Below, piece by piece: positions 56,519 to 64,000 of a stretch of DNA of 64,000 nucleotides. Within the stretch, counting starts at the first letter, position 1, and every line of letters starts with the position of its first letter. A program made the translations under genes and the position numbers. The notes beneath the pieces were generated by a model that saw only the letters and a list, made by a program, of their open reading frames with translations, was not told where the DNA came from and searched no databases. The stretch covers positions 1 through 64,000 of the forward strand of contig JACKJR010000008.1 in assembly GCA_020637855.1 (NCBI GenBank). The letters are read 5' to 3'. Source of the stretch: Rhodobiaceae bacterium. Lineage in GTDB: Bacteria > Pseudomonadota > Alphaproteobacteria > Rhizobiales > Tepidamorphaceae.

Positions 56519-57403
56519 ATGACCCGTTATCCGACACCTGACGGTTCGATCCCGGCAAAAGCCGGGGTCGGATTCAAGCCGGAACACGCCAGAGCGATCT
56601 TAGCCGAGGAAGATCCTTCCGCGGGCTGGTTCGAGGTTCACGCCGAGAACTACATGGGTGCCGGCGGCCCCCCGCATGCCATGCTCACAGCGCTGCGCGA
56701 GCGGTTTCCTGTTTCGGTGCATGGCGTAGGATTGAGCATTGGTGCGGAAAAGGGCCTCGACCCGGAGCACATCAAGCGCCTTGCGGCCGTTGTCGAGCGT
56801 TATGAGCCGGGACTGGTCTCCGAGCATCTTGCATGGTCGACGCACGATACGCATTACCTCAACGACCTGCTGCCGCTTCCCTATACGCAAACGACGCTGG
56901 ACCTTGTCGTTTCCCATGTCGGGCAGGTTCAGGACGCTCTGAAACGGCCAATCCTGCTCGAAAACCCCTCGACCTATATCCGGTTCGAGACCTCGACCAT
57001 GAGCGAGCTCGATTTCCTTGCCGAGATCGCGAAGCGCTCGGGATGCGGCCTTCTGCTCGACGTCAACAACGTTTTCGTGTCAGCGACCAATCACGGCTAT
57101 TCGCCGGAAGCCTATATCGACGCTTTCCCGCTTCACGCGGTTGGCGAAATTCACCTCGGCGGACATGCCGAGGACGAGGACGATACTGGCGCGCCGCTCT
57201 TGATCGACAGTCACGACCGCGAGGTCATCGACCCGGTCTGGACCCTGTATGAACGCCTGATCGGCAAGACCGGTCGCCTGCCAACGCTTGTCGAATGGGA
57301 CAGCGATCTGCCGGATTGGCCGGTCCTTGCGGCCGAAGCGAAGCACGCGCGCGAAATTTTGGAGCGCGCAGGCGGGAAGGCGGCCAATGTCCGCGCGGCC
57401 TGA
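56519..57403 (+). CDS. bufB: MNIO-family oxidase of the bufferin system (DUF692)
   Basis: A 294-residue multinuclear non-heme iron oxygenase with a TIM-barrel fold. Likely metal ligands along the barrel are Glu43 (VHAENYMG), His68 (VSVHGVGLS), His103 (SEHLAWS), Glu148 (LLENPSTY), Asp181 and the following Asn residues (LDVNNVFVSATNHGYSP), His212 and His216 (EIHLGGHAED), Asp230/His232 (IDSHDREV) and Glu259 (LVEWDSD). It modifies Cys of the precursor encoded just upstream. Its 3' end overlaps bufC by 17 bases. Confidence 0.95.
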   Translation: MTRYPTPDGSIPAKAGVGFKPEHARAILAEEDPSAGWFEVHAENYMGAGGPPHAMLTALRERFPVSVHGVGLSIGAEKGLDPEHIKRLAAVVERYEPGLVSEHLAWSTHDTHYLNDLLPLPYTQTTLDLVVSHVGQVQDALKRPILLENPSTYIRFETSTMSELDFLAEIAKRSGCGLLLDVNNVFVSATNHGYSPEAYIDAFPLHAVGEIHLGGHAEDEDDTGAPLLIDSHDREVIDPVWTLYERLIGKTGRLPTLVEWDSDLPDWPVLAAEAKHAREILERAGGKAANVRAA

Positions 57404-58172
57404 CATTTCCGGAGAAGCTGATGAGGGCCAGGACAGCTTCACGGCAGCCCTGTTCGATTCATCGCAGCCGCCGCCCTCAACTATTGCCCGGTATTCGGAC
57501 GGGCGCCTCCCGCTCAAGCGGTTCTCGGTTTACCGCAACAACGTCATGGTCAGCCTGACGGAATATCTGTCGAGGACGTTTCCCGCTGTCGAGGCGCTGG
57601 TGGGGGAGGAATTCTTCAAGGGCATGGCGGGTGTATTTATCCGTCAGTCACCGCCTGTTTCTCCCGTGCTCATGGAGTATGGCGCTGAATTTCCACAGTT
57701 CATTGCCGGTTTCGAGCCTGCGCAAACCGTGCCTTATCTGGCCGATGTGGCGCTTGTGGAGGATGCGCAACGTGCTGCCTATCACGCAGCGGATGCCGCT
57801 CCCGTATCACCCGACGCGCTTGCCCGTATCGCGGATGCTGATCCAGCGCTTGTGTTCATCGATCTGCATCCTTCCCTCGGCGTAATCGCTTCGGACTGGC
57901 CGGTTTTGTCGATCTTGCAAACCAGCCAGGGCGGGAGAACCGGTCAACTGCCGGATCATGGCGAGGATGTTCTGGCCGTGCGGCCATCGCTCGAAACGAA
58001 CCTGCACAAGCTGCCAGCCGGAATGGCCGCGTTCGTGCTGGCGTTGAAGGGAGGTGGCAGTCTGGAAAGCGCCATGACAGTAGCGCTTGAGCGTTCGGCC
58101 GCCTTCGATCTTGCCGCGGCATTAGCGCAACTGGTCACGACCGGCGCGATCATCGGCATCAGAATTTCCTGA
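57387..58172 (+). CDS. bufC: Bufferin partner protein BufC (DUF2063)
   Basis: A 261-residue protein with the N-terminal DUF2063 domain (FTAALFD, RFSVYRNNVMVSLTEYLSRTFPAVEALVGEEFFKGMAGVFI), seen only with MNIO enzymes. It acts as the substrate-recognition partner of BufB, by analogy to characterised systems. The ATG at 57387 gives the family N-terminus and a 17-base overlap with bufB. A longer open frame inside bufB is not conserved. Confidence 0.92.
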   Translation: MSARPDISGEADEGQDSFTAALFDSSQPPPSTIARYSDGRLPLKRFSVYRNNVMVSLTEYLSRTFPAVEALVGEEFFKGMAGVFIRQSPPVSPVLMEYGAEFPQFIAGFEPAQTVPYLADVALVEDAQRAAYHAADAAPVSPDALARIADADPALVFIDLHPSLGVIASDWPVLSILQTSQGGRTGQLPDHGEDVLAVRPSLETNLHKLPAGMAAFVLALKGGGSLESAMTVALERSAAFDLAAALAQLVTTGAIIGIRIS

Positions 58173-58223
58173 ACCCGAAGGCCGCCGGAATACCGGCTGC
58201 CGGAATCTTGGAGGCATCCCCCC

Positions 58224-58754
58224 ATGTTTTCAAAACTCGTAACCCCGATCGCTCCGTTACGGCGTCTTGCTGAGCGTTTTTCGCTATGGGGTGTTTGGGT
58301 TTTTGCGCTGATCGCACTCTATGTGCGCTTTCAGGCGGCGTTGCCGTTCTGGAAATCGGGACTGACCAAGTGGCAGGGCGATACGGTCCTGCAGAAGCTG
58401 GGCGGGTTCGAGCTGTCTTCTTCCGTTGCCTACCTGTTCGAGCATGAATACAAGATCCGCCAGTTCGGGGGCGAGATTTCCCTGCCGTTCCCTGAAGTGC
58501 TGGGACCGCTGGCAGCGCTCGGGGAGGTGTGGCTTTCGGTTCTCGTGTTCCTCGGCCTGTTTACCCGTATTGGCGCGCTGGGCCTGTTCGGTATGACTGT
58601 CGTCATCCAGCTGGTCTATCCTGAGGGCTTCTTCTGGTTGCATGCCAGCTGGTTCGCGTTACTGATCCTGGTGCTGATGATGGGGCCGGGGCGCATCTCG
58701 CTCGATTGGATACTTGCCCGCATGACTGGCGCAACGCGTGCAAGCCCTGCCTGA
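58224..58754 (+). CDS. DoxX-family membrane protein of the bufferin cluster
   Basis: A 176-residue protein with about four membrane helices and the DoxX core (ARFQAALPFWKSGLTKW-like start, PEVLGPLAALGEVWLSVLVFLGLFTRIGALGLFGMTVVIQLV). DoxX proteins regularly complete bufABC operons and are thought to be redox-linked. It starts 51 bases after bufC with a GGAGG site and is probably the last gene of this operon. It could also be called bufD. Confidence 0.88.
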   Translation: MFSKLVTPIAPLRRLAERFSLWGVWVFALIALYVRFQAALPFWKSGLTKWQGDTVLQKLGGFELSSSVAYLFEHEYKIRQFGGEISLPFPEVLGPLAALGEVWLSVLVFLGLFTRIGALGLFGMTVVIQLVYPEGFFWLHASWFALLILVLMMGPGRISLDWILARMTGATRASPA

Positions 58755-58861
58755 GGCGGCGCGCGGTTAAGTAAAGATTCAGCGCTTGAGCGCATGGTAG
58801 GCGCAAATGGCGGGGCGTCCATGATCCGCCATTTCCTGTCCGCCTGCCAAAGGGAAGCTCC

Positions 58862-59188
58862 TTGTCTCACGGTCATGCTGTCCGAAAACGCCGACTGCGG
58901 ATCATATTGCCCGCAGCGGGACTGATCGTCACCGCGTATTTCGGCTGGCACGCGTACCACGGCGCGCATGGCCTTCTCGCGCGTGATGGCCTGAAGCGTG
59001 AAGAATTGCGGCTGACAACCGAGCTCAAGGGACTGCAGGCACACCGCAGCTCCATCGAGCGCCATATCGCGCTTCTTGACCCGCAGAAGCTTGACCCCGA
59101 TTATCTTGAAGAACGTGCAGCAGACCTGCTTTACTTCATCGATCCTGACTTGCGTGAAGTCGGGAAGAAGAGCGCCGGCGCGCCCTGA
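58862..59188 (+). CDS. ftsB: Septum formation initiator FtsB
   Basis: A 108-residue bitopic division protein. A short basic cytoplasmic N-terminus, one membrane helix (about 13-31) and a periplasmic coiled coil (GLKREELRLTTELKGLQAHRSSIERHIALL) are seen. The typical end LDPDYLEERAADLLYFIDPDLREV follows. No ATG or GTG is in frame at the right place; TTG at 58862 with AAAGGGAAG is the likely start. Location between eno and pdhA is conserved in alphaproteobacteria. Confidence 0.92.
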   Translation: MSHGHAVRKRRLRIILPAAGLIVTAYFGWHAYHGAHGLLARDGLKREELRLTTELKGLQAHRSSIERHIALLDPQKLDPDYLEERAADLLYFIDPDLREVGKKSAGAP

Positions 59189-59490
59189 TGTCTGCATCCG
59201 TTCACCGCGAGCGGGTATTAGGTTTTGCATTCCAGGGTGTTTAACCAAAATCTAGTTAAAACATGTTTTTGCGTTGCAGCACAAATACTTAGTGTATTGC
59301 GCAACGCTCTGTTGTATGGCATTTCAAAACAAGGGACGCGCGGGGGGCGCACGAGGTAAGACCAAATCCTTACATCCCGTGATACGGTTTTGCCGTAAGG
59401 TTTAAGGGATGAAGGTGCCTTCCTGCACGAAGCCGATAGGATGATTGGCGAGGATCCACTGATCTTCGCCGCACCATTTGCTGGAAGGAT
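59189..59490 (+). other. 302-base leader region of the PDH operon
   Basis: No gene is seen. A nested inverted repeat lies at 59271-59307, with outer arms GCGTTGC and GCAACGC and inner arms AATAC (59284-59288) and GTATT (59294-59298). It is AT-rich compared with its surroundings, like a promoter or operator region. It is the best candidate for control of pdhA, but no known regulator motif is recognised. Confidence 0.5.
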
Positions 59491-59496
59491 GTGTCC

Positions 59497-60543
59497 ATGG
59501 CTGCTGCGCCGAAGACCGCTTCACGAAAGACTGCCGGCAAGAAACCCGCCGGTAAGGCAAAAACGGGCGAACCGGCCAAACTCACCCGCGACGAAGAGCT
59601 TGAAGCCTACCGGATCATGCTGCTGATCCGGCGGTTCGAGGAGAAGGCCGGCCAGATGTACGGCATGGGCCTGATCGGCGGTTTCTGCCACCTCTATATC
59701 GGTCAGGAAGCGGTTGTGACCGGCGTCCAGCTTGCCATGCGCGATGGCGACCAGGTCATCACCAGCTACCGCGACCACGGTCACATGCTGGCAACCGGCA
59801 TGGAGGCGCGCGGCGTCATGGCCGAGCTGACCGGGCGCCAGGGCGGATATTCAAAGGGCAAGGGCGGCTCGATGCATATGTTTTCCGTGGAAAAGGGTTT
59901 CTACGGCGGGCACGGCATCGTCGGCGCCCAGGCGTCGCTGGGAACCGGGCTTGCCTTCGCCAATCACTATCGCGAGGACGGCAAGGTATCGCTGACCTAT
60001 CTCGGCGACGGCGCAACCAATCAGGGACAGGTGTACGAGAGCTTCAACATGGCCAAGCTCTGGCACCTGCCGGTCGTCTATGTCATCGAGAACAACAAGT
60101 ACGGCATGGGCACTTCCATCAACCGTGCCTCGTCGACGACGGACCTGTCGCATCGCGGCGCGTCCTTCGACATTCCCGGCGAGCAGGTCGACGGGATGGA
60201 CGTCCGCGCGGTCAGGGAAGCCGCAGGGCGTGCAATCGAGCATGCGCGCACCGGCAAGGGGCCGTACATCCTCGAGATGCTGACCTACCGCTACCGGGGG
60301 CACTCGATGTCGGATCCGGCCAAGTACCGCTCCAAGGAAGAAGTGCAGAAGATGCGCCAGGAGCATGACCCGATCGAGCAGGTCAAGGCTCGGCTTCTGG
60401 ACGAATTCGGTGTTTCCGAGGACGAACTGAAAGCCGTCGACAAGGAAATCCGCGAGATCGTTGCCGATGCCGCGACCTTCGCTCAGAACGATCCCGAACC
60501 CGATCCGGCCGAGTTGTGGACGGATGTCTATACGGTGGCCTGA
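59497..60543 (+). CDS. pdhA: Pyruvate dehydrogenase E1 component, alpha subunit
   Basis: A 348-residue thiamine diphosphate enzyme subunit. After a Lys/Ala-rich N-terminal extension (about 1-28) come FEEKAGQMYGMGLIGGFCHLYIGQEAV, GGSMHMFSVEKGFYGGHGIVGAQ and the TPP motif GDGATNQGQVYESFNMA...NN. The phosphorylation-loop region YRYRGHSMSDPAKYRSKEE is also present. ATG 59497 has GGAAGG at ideal spacing; the GTG two codons earlier lies too close to that site. Confidence 0.96.
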   Translation: MAAAPKTASRKTAGKKPAGKAKTGEPAKLTRDEELEAYRIMLLIRRFEEKAGQMYGMGLIGGFCHLYIGQEAVVTGVQLAMRDGDQVITSYRDHGHMLATGMEARGVMAELTGRQGGYSKGKGGSMHMFSVEKGFYGGHGIVGAQASLGTGLAFANHYREDGKVSLTYLGDGATNQGQVYESFNMAKLWHLPVVYVIENNKYGMGTSINRASSTTDLSHRGASFDIPGEQVDGMDVRAVREAAGRAIEHARTGKGPYILEMLTYRYRGHSMSDPAKYRSKEEVQKMRQEHDPIEQVKARLLDEFGVSEDELKAVDKEIREIVADAATFAQNDPEPDPAELWTDVYTVA

Positions 60544-60545
60544 CG

Positions 60546-60824
60546 ATGTCTGCCGGGACCGACCTCTTCACCATCATTTTGGCCGCAGGCGTCATTGCCG
60601 TCTTCGGGGTGTTCTTCTGGCTGGTCGGGTCGGGCATCGTCATGCGTGTTCGTCAGCTTGCCTGGTGGCATGACGGAGCTGCGGAACGCCAGCGCGCGAG
60701 CCTCGAACACGAAGCGAAGCACGGACCGGCACCGCTGTGGCTCAAGACCATTCGGGTCGCACTGGTCGCCGCTCTCGTTGGAATACTTGGATTGAGACTT
60801 TGGATGCGCATGGCTCACGCGTGA
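60546..60824 (+). CDS. Small two-helix membrane protein inside the PDH operon
   Basis: A 92-residue protein with two predicted membrane helices (about 8-31 and 70-86). They are joined by a charged loop (RVRQLAWWHDGAAERQRASLEHEAKHGPAP). It starts 2 bases after the pdhA stop and ends 34 bases before pdhB, so it must be cotranscribed with them. I recognise no family. In most rhizobia pdhA and pdhB are adjacent, or the intervening gene is of a different type. The function is unknown. A membrane tether for the complex is only speculation. Confidence 0.8.
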   Translation: MSAGTDLFTIILAAGVIAVFGVFFWLVGSGIVMRVRQLAWWHDGAAERQRASLEHEAKHGPAPLWLKTIRVALVAALVGILGLRLWMRMAHA

Positions 60825-60858
60825 GGCCAATCGCAAAATTGAAAGAGATGAGGGTTCG

Positions 60859-62241
60859 ATGCCCACTGAAATCCTGATGCCAGCCCTGTCGCCGACCATG
60901 GAGGAAGGCACGCTTGCCAAATGGGTCAAATCCGAAGGCGACACCATCTCGTCCGGTGATGTGATTGCCGAAATCGAGACCGACAAGGCGACCATGGAGG
61001 TCGAAGCGGTCGATGAGGGGGTGCTCGGCAAAATTCTCGTTGCCGAGGGCACCGAGAACGTCAAGGTGAACACGCCGATCGCCGTCATTCTCGGCGATGG
61101 GGAATCCGCCTCGGATATTGGCGCCGCGCCTTCGGCTCCGGCTGCTGCGCCCGCAGAGGCACCAGCGCCTGCTGCGGCAGAACCTGCAGCGCCTGCTGTT
61201 CAGAGCGCACCGGCTGCAGCGCCTGCGCCTGCGGACACGGAAATCCCCGAAGGCACGACCATGGCCGACATGACCGTGCGCGAAGCCTTGCGTGACGCCA
61301 TGGCGGAAGAGATGCGCCGCGATCGGGATGTCTTCATCCTTGGCGAGGAGGTCGCCGAATACCAGGGGGCCTATAAAATCACCCAGGGGCTGCTGGATGA
61401 GTTCGGCGCCAGGCGCGTCATCGACACGCCGATCACCGAGCACGGGTTTACCGGCATGGCGGTCGGCGCGGCGCTGACGGGGCTCAAACCCATTGTCGAG
61501 TTCATGACCTTCAACTTCGCCATGCAGGCGATGGACCAGATCATAAACTCCGCCGCCAAGACGCTCTATATGTCCGGCGGCCAGATGAATTCTTCCATGG
61601 TGTTCCGCGGACCCAACGGCGCCGCGGCGCGCGTTGCTGCCCAGCACAGCCAGGATTACGCGGCCTGGTTTTCGAACATTCCGGGGTTGAAGGTTGTCAT
61701 GCCGTGGTCGGCAGCCGATGCGAAGGGCCTGCTGAAGGCCGCGATCCGCGATCCCAATCCGGTCGTGTTCCTGGAAAACGAGATCCTCTACGGCCAGAGT
61801 TTCCCGGTGCCGCAGGTCGAAGACTGGCTCGTGCCGATCGGCCGCGCCAAGGTGGTGCGTTCGGGCGATGCGGCAACGATCGTCTCGTTCGGCATCGGCA
61901 TGAACTACGCCACCAAGGCAGCCGACGCGCTGGCGCAGGACGGTATCCAGGTCGAGGTGATCGATCTGAGGACAATCCGGCCGATGGACATCGGTACCGT
62001 GGTTGAATCCGTGAAGAAGACCGGACGCGTCATTTCGGTCGAGGAAGGCTGGCCGCAGTCAGGTGTCGGTGCGGAAATCGGTATGCGCGTCACCGAGCTT
62101 GCCTTCGACTGGCTTGATGCGCCGCCCGTTCGCATTTGCGGCAAGGATGTGCCGATGCCTTACGCGGCGAACCTTGAGAAACTCGCACTGCCGAATGTCG
62201 ACGAGGTCATTCAGGCGGTGAAGAGCACGCTGTACCTGTGA
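60859..62241 (+). CDS. pdhB: Pyruvate dehydrogenase E1 component, beta subunit with lipoyl domain
   Basis: A 460-residue protein. Residues 1 to about 78 form a lipoyl domain with the modification site ETDKATMEVEAVD (Lys of DKA). A Pro/Ala-rich linker (about 90-132) leads to the transketolase-like E1-beta domain (TVREALRDAMAEEMRRD, FGARRVIDTPITEHGFTGMAVG, FNFAMQAMDQIINSAAK). The extra N-terminal lipoyl domain on E1-beta is known from alphaproteobacteria. Its lipoyl domain closely copies that of pdhC. Confidence 0.97.
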   Translation: MPTEILMPALSPTMEEGTLAKWVKSEGDTISSGDVIAEIETDKATMEVEAVDEGVLGKILVAEGTENVKVNTPIAVILGDGESASDIGAAPSAPAAAPAEAPAPAAAEPAAPAVQSAPAAAPAPADTEIPEGTTMADMTVREALRDAMAEEMRRDRDVFILGEEVAEYQGAYKITQGLLDEFGARRVIDTPITEHGFTGMAVGAALTGLKPIVEFMTFNFAMQAMDQIINSAAKTLYMSGGQMNSSMVFRGPNGAAARVAAQHSQDYAAWFSNIPGLKVVMPWSAADAKGLLKAAIRDPNPVVFLENEILYGQSFPVPQVEDWLVPIGRAKVVRSGDAATIVSFGIGMNYATKAADALAQDGIQVEVIDLRTIRPMDIGTVVESVKKTGRVISVEEGWPQSGVGAEIGMRVTELAFDWLDAPPVRICGKDVPMPYAANLEKLALPNVDEVIQAVKSTLYL

Positions 62242-62322
62242 CCGGGCGCGATTGCCGCCGCATGTGATTGACGACGCCCGATATGCCGAAAGCAGGCAGG
62301 GCCAAAGGAAGCGAAGCCGAAG

Positions 62323-63663
62323 ATGCCGATCAACATTCTGATGCCCGCGCTGTCGCCCACGATGGAAGAGGGCACGCTTGCCAAATGGCACGTCAAGGAA
62401 GGCGACACCGTCACCTCCGGCGATGTCATTGCCGAGATCGAAACCGACAAGGCGACGATGGAAGTCGAGGCCGTCGACGAGGGCAAGGTCGGCAAGATCC
62501 TCGTCTCCGAAGGCACCGAGAACGTGAAGGTCAACGAGCTGATCGCCGTTCTGCTCGAAGAGGGTGAGGATGCAAGCGCGATCGGCACTTCCGGTGGAGG
62601 TGCCGCGCCCAAGGCGGAAGCTCCGAAAGCCGAAGCCCCGTCTGCGCCTCCTGCACCAGCACCGGCTGCACCTGCTCCTGCGGCAGCCGCTGCTCCGGCT
62701 CCTGCGGCCTCATCGGGCGGCAGGGTGTTCGCCTCGCCGCTGGCGCGCCGCATTGCGAAGGAAAACGGCGTCGATATCGCCTCAATCAAGGGCTCCGGTC
62801 CGCATGGCCGCATCGTCAAGAAGGATGTCGAGGCCGCGGTTTCCGGTGGCACGGCCAAACCCGCTGGCGCTACGTCGCAGGCGGCTGCGTCGCCCGCACC
62901 TGCGGCAGCGGCTTCCGCGCCACCGTCGGATGATCAGATTCTGAAGCTCTTCCCGGAAGGCTCCTACGAGCTCATTCCGCACGATGGCATGCGCAAGACC
63001 ATCGCCAAGCGCATGACGGAAGCGCGCCAGCAGGTGCCGGCCTTCTACATCACCGCCGATTGCATGATCGACGATCTGCTCAAACTGCGCGCCGACCTGA
63101 ATGCGGCAGCCCCGGAGATCGACGGCAAGCCGGCCTACAAACTGTCGGTCAACGACATGGTCATCAAGGCGATGGCAATGGCGCTGAAAGCCAAGCCCGC
63201 CGCCAATGTGTCGTGGTCCGAAAGCGCGATGATCCGCCACAAGAACGTCGATATCGGGGTTGCAACCGTGCTGCCTGGAAACGGGCTGATCACGCCGATC
63301 CTGCGCAAGGCGGAAGAGAAATCGCTTTCAACCATATCCAACGAGATGAAGGACCTTGCTGGTCGTGCCCGCGAGCGCAAACTGAAGCCCGAGGAATATC
63401 AGGGCGGCACCACGGCGATTTCCAATCTTGGCATGTTCGGTGTCAAGGACTTCACTGCCGTGATCAACCCGCCGCATGCCTCTATCCTTGCTGTCGGTGC
63501 GGGCCAGCCGCGGCCTGTGGTGAAGGATGGCGCGCTTGCCGTTGCAACCGTCATGAGCATCACACTGACATCGGACCACCGCTGCCTTGATGGCGCGCTG
63601 TCCGCGGAGCTTGTCGGACTGATCAAGGGCTATATCGAAAAGCCGATGTCGATGCTGGTGTGA
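62323..63663 (+). CDS. pdhC: Dihydrolipoyl acetyltransferase (PDH E2)
   Basis: A 446-residue core of the pyruvate dehydrogenase complex. One lipoyl domain (1 to about 78, Lys in ETDKATMEVEAVD), an Ala/Pro linker and a peripheral subunit-binding domain (VFASPLARRIAKENGVDIASIKGSGPHGRIVKKDVE) come first. After a second linker is the catalytic domain ending in TLTSDHRCLDGALSAELVGLIKGYIEKP with the active-site His-x-x-x-Asp (HRCLD). It lies 81 bases after pdhB. Confidence 0.97.
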   Translation: MPINILMPALSPTMEEGTLAKWHVKEGDTVTSGDVIAEIETDKATMEVEAVDEGKVGKILVSEGTENVKVNELIAVLLEEGEDASAIGTSGGGAAPKAEAPKAEAPSAPPAPAPAAPAPAAAAAPAPAASSGGRVFASPLARRIAKENGVDIASIKGSGPHGRIVKKDVEAAVSGGTAKPAGATSQAAASPAPAAAASAPPSDDQILKLFPEGSYELIPHDGMRKTIAKRMTEARQQVPAFYITADCMIDDLLKLRADLNAAAPEIDGKPAYKLSVNDMVIKAMAMALKAKPAANVSWSESAMIRHKNVDIGVATVLPGNGLITPILRKAEEKSLSTISNEMKDLAGRARERKLKPEEYQGGTTAISNLGMFGVKDFTAVINPPHASILAVGAGQPRPVVKDGALAVATVMSITLTSDHRCLDGALSAELVGLIKGYIEKPMSMLV

Positions 63664-63677
63664 GGCATTGAAAACGT

Positions 63678-63800
63678 GTGGACCGTGTTCTCGAAATAAT
63701 CGGGCTTCTTGGTCTGCCGGCGGTGATCGCGACCATGCTGCTTTCTCAAATGCGCAGGAAGAAACGCAAGGGCGAAAATGAAGACGGGGACTTGCGTTAG
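63678..63800 (+). CDS. 40-residue single-span membrane peptide
   Basis: A GTG-started frame beginning MDRVLEIIGLLGLPAVIATM, continuing through LLSQ into a very basic stretch (MRRKKRK) and an acidic end. The pattern of one hydrophobic helix (about 4-24) followed by positive charges fits a small inner-membrane protein with a cytoplasmic C-terminus. A weak GAGG lies about 12 bases before the start. It follows pdhC by 14 bases. I recognise no family and confidence is limited by size. Confidence 0.45.
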   Translation: MDRVLEIIGLLGLPAVIATMLLSQMRRKKRKGENEDGDLR

Positions 63801-63871
63801 CGCAATCTTCGGGGCTTAAGGGCATCTAGGCTGAACGGCTGAGCTTTTTTATTCCAGTCTGGAGGAACGCT

Positions 63872-64000
63872 ATGACCCACGTCCCGCACGAGTTGCACGA
63901 GGAATTCCCCGAGCATGCGGACCGCATCCACGAGTTGAAGGTGTCGAATGCCCATTTTGCGCACCTGGCGGATAAATACCACGAGGTCAATCGCGCCATT
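63872..64000 (+). CDS. DUF465 (YdcH-like) protein, 5' part only
   Basis: The first 43 codons of a small helical protein starting MTHVPHELHEEFPEHADRIHELKVSN, typical of the DUF465/YdcH family (usually about 60-80 residues, function unknown). A strong GGAGGA site precedes the ATG. It runs off the window end. Its place downstream of pdhC fits rhizobial PDH-lpd regions. Confidence 0.88.
   Translation, partial: MTHVPHELHEEFPEHADRIHELKVSNAHFAHLADKYHEVNRAI

Overview
The window is a gene-dense, high-GC chromosomal segment of an alphaproteobacterium of the order Hyphomicrobiales (Rhizobiales). This is inferred from gene order (nuoLMN-birA-rnj-mce; rpsB-tsf-pyrH-frr-uppS-cdsA-dxr-rseP-bamA-lpxD-fabZ-lpxA-lpxI-lpxB; trpGDC-moaC-moeA-lexA-comEC-gltX-gltA; kdsA/eno/ftsB/pdhABC), from the lipoyl domain on PDH E1-beta, from LpxI in place of LpxH, from the short ProRS and from GTTC-N7-GTTC LexA boxes. 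Species or genus cannot be fixed from the sequence alone. Almost everything is core housekeeping. I see no prophage, insertion sequence, CRISPR array, tRNA or rRNA.

Layout. 1-4840: end of the complex I operon (nuoL partial, nuoM, nuoN) with birA coupled to it. 4844-7339: RNase J, methylmalonyl-CoA epimerase, a twin palindromic repeat and a DUF1467 gene. 7340-7707: a gap with two strong hairpins and a possible small RNA. 7708-11529: proS, lolC-lolD and a YkvA-like gene. 11565-11749: an SOS promoter with a perfect LexA box driving a 38-residue single-span membrane peptide, just ahead of dnaE (11934-15371). 15585-30879: a long plus-strand block for translation (rpsB, tsf, frr), pyrimidine, isoprenoid and phospholipid synthesis (pyrH, uppS, cdsA, dxr) and envelope assembly (rseP, bamA, lpxD, fabZ, lpxA, lpxI, lpxB). 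30953-33903 (minus): gltA and gltX. 33994-36264 (plus): comEC. 36271-44782 (minus): lexA with two LexA boxes, moeA, moaC, trpC, trpD, trpG, trpE and a PpiD-type foldase. 45254-50031 (plus): tpiA, secG, pyrG, a VOC protein and kdsA. 50069-54573: an accessory block (a two-gene Aer/CetAB-like energy-taxis receptor, an MFS exporter, a DUF1835 protein). 54736-64000 (plus): eno, a bufferin cluster (bufA-bufB-bufC-doxX), ftsB, and the pdhA-pdhB-pdhC operon with a small membrane-protein gene inside it, then a 40-residue membrane peptide and a truncated DUF465 gene.

The points most worth follow-up are the LexA-controlled membrane micropeptide next to dnaE (a candidate division inhibitor of the SidA type), the bufferin/MNIO RiPP operon, the helix-hairpin-helix-like domain fused to ribosomal protein S2, the split aerotaxis receptor, the unnamed membrane protein inside the PDH operon, and the structured intergenic regions.
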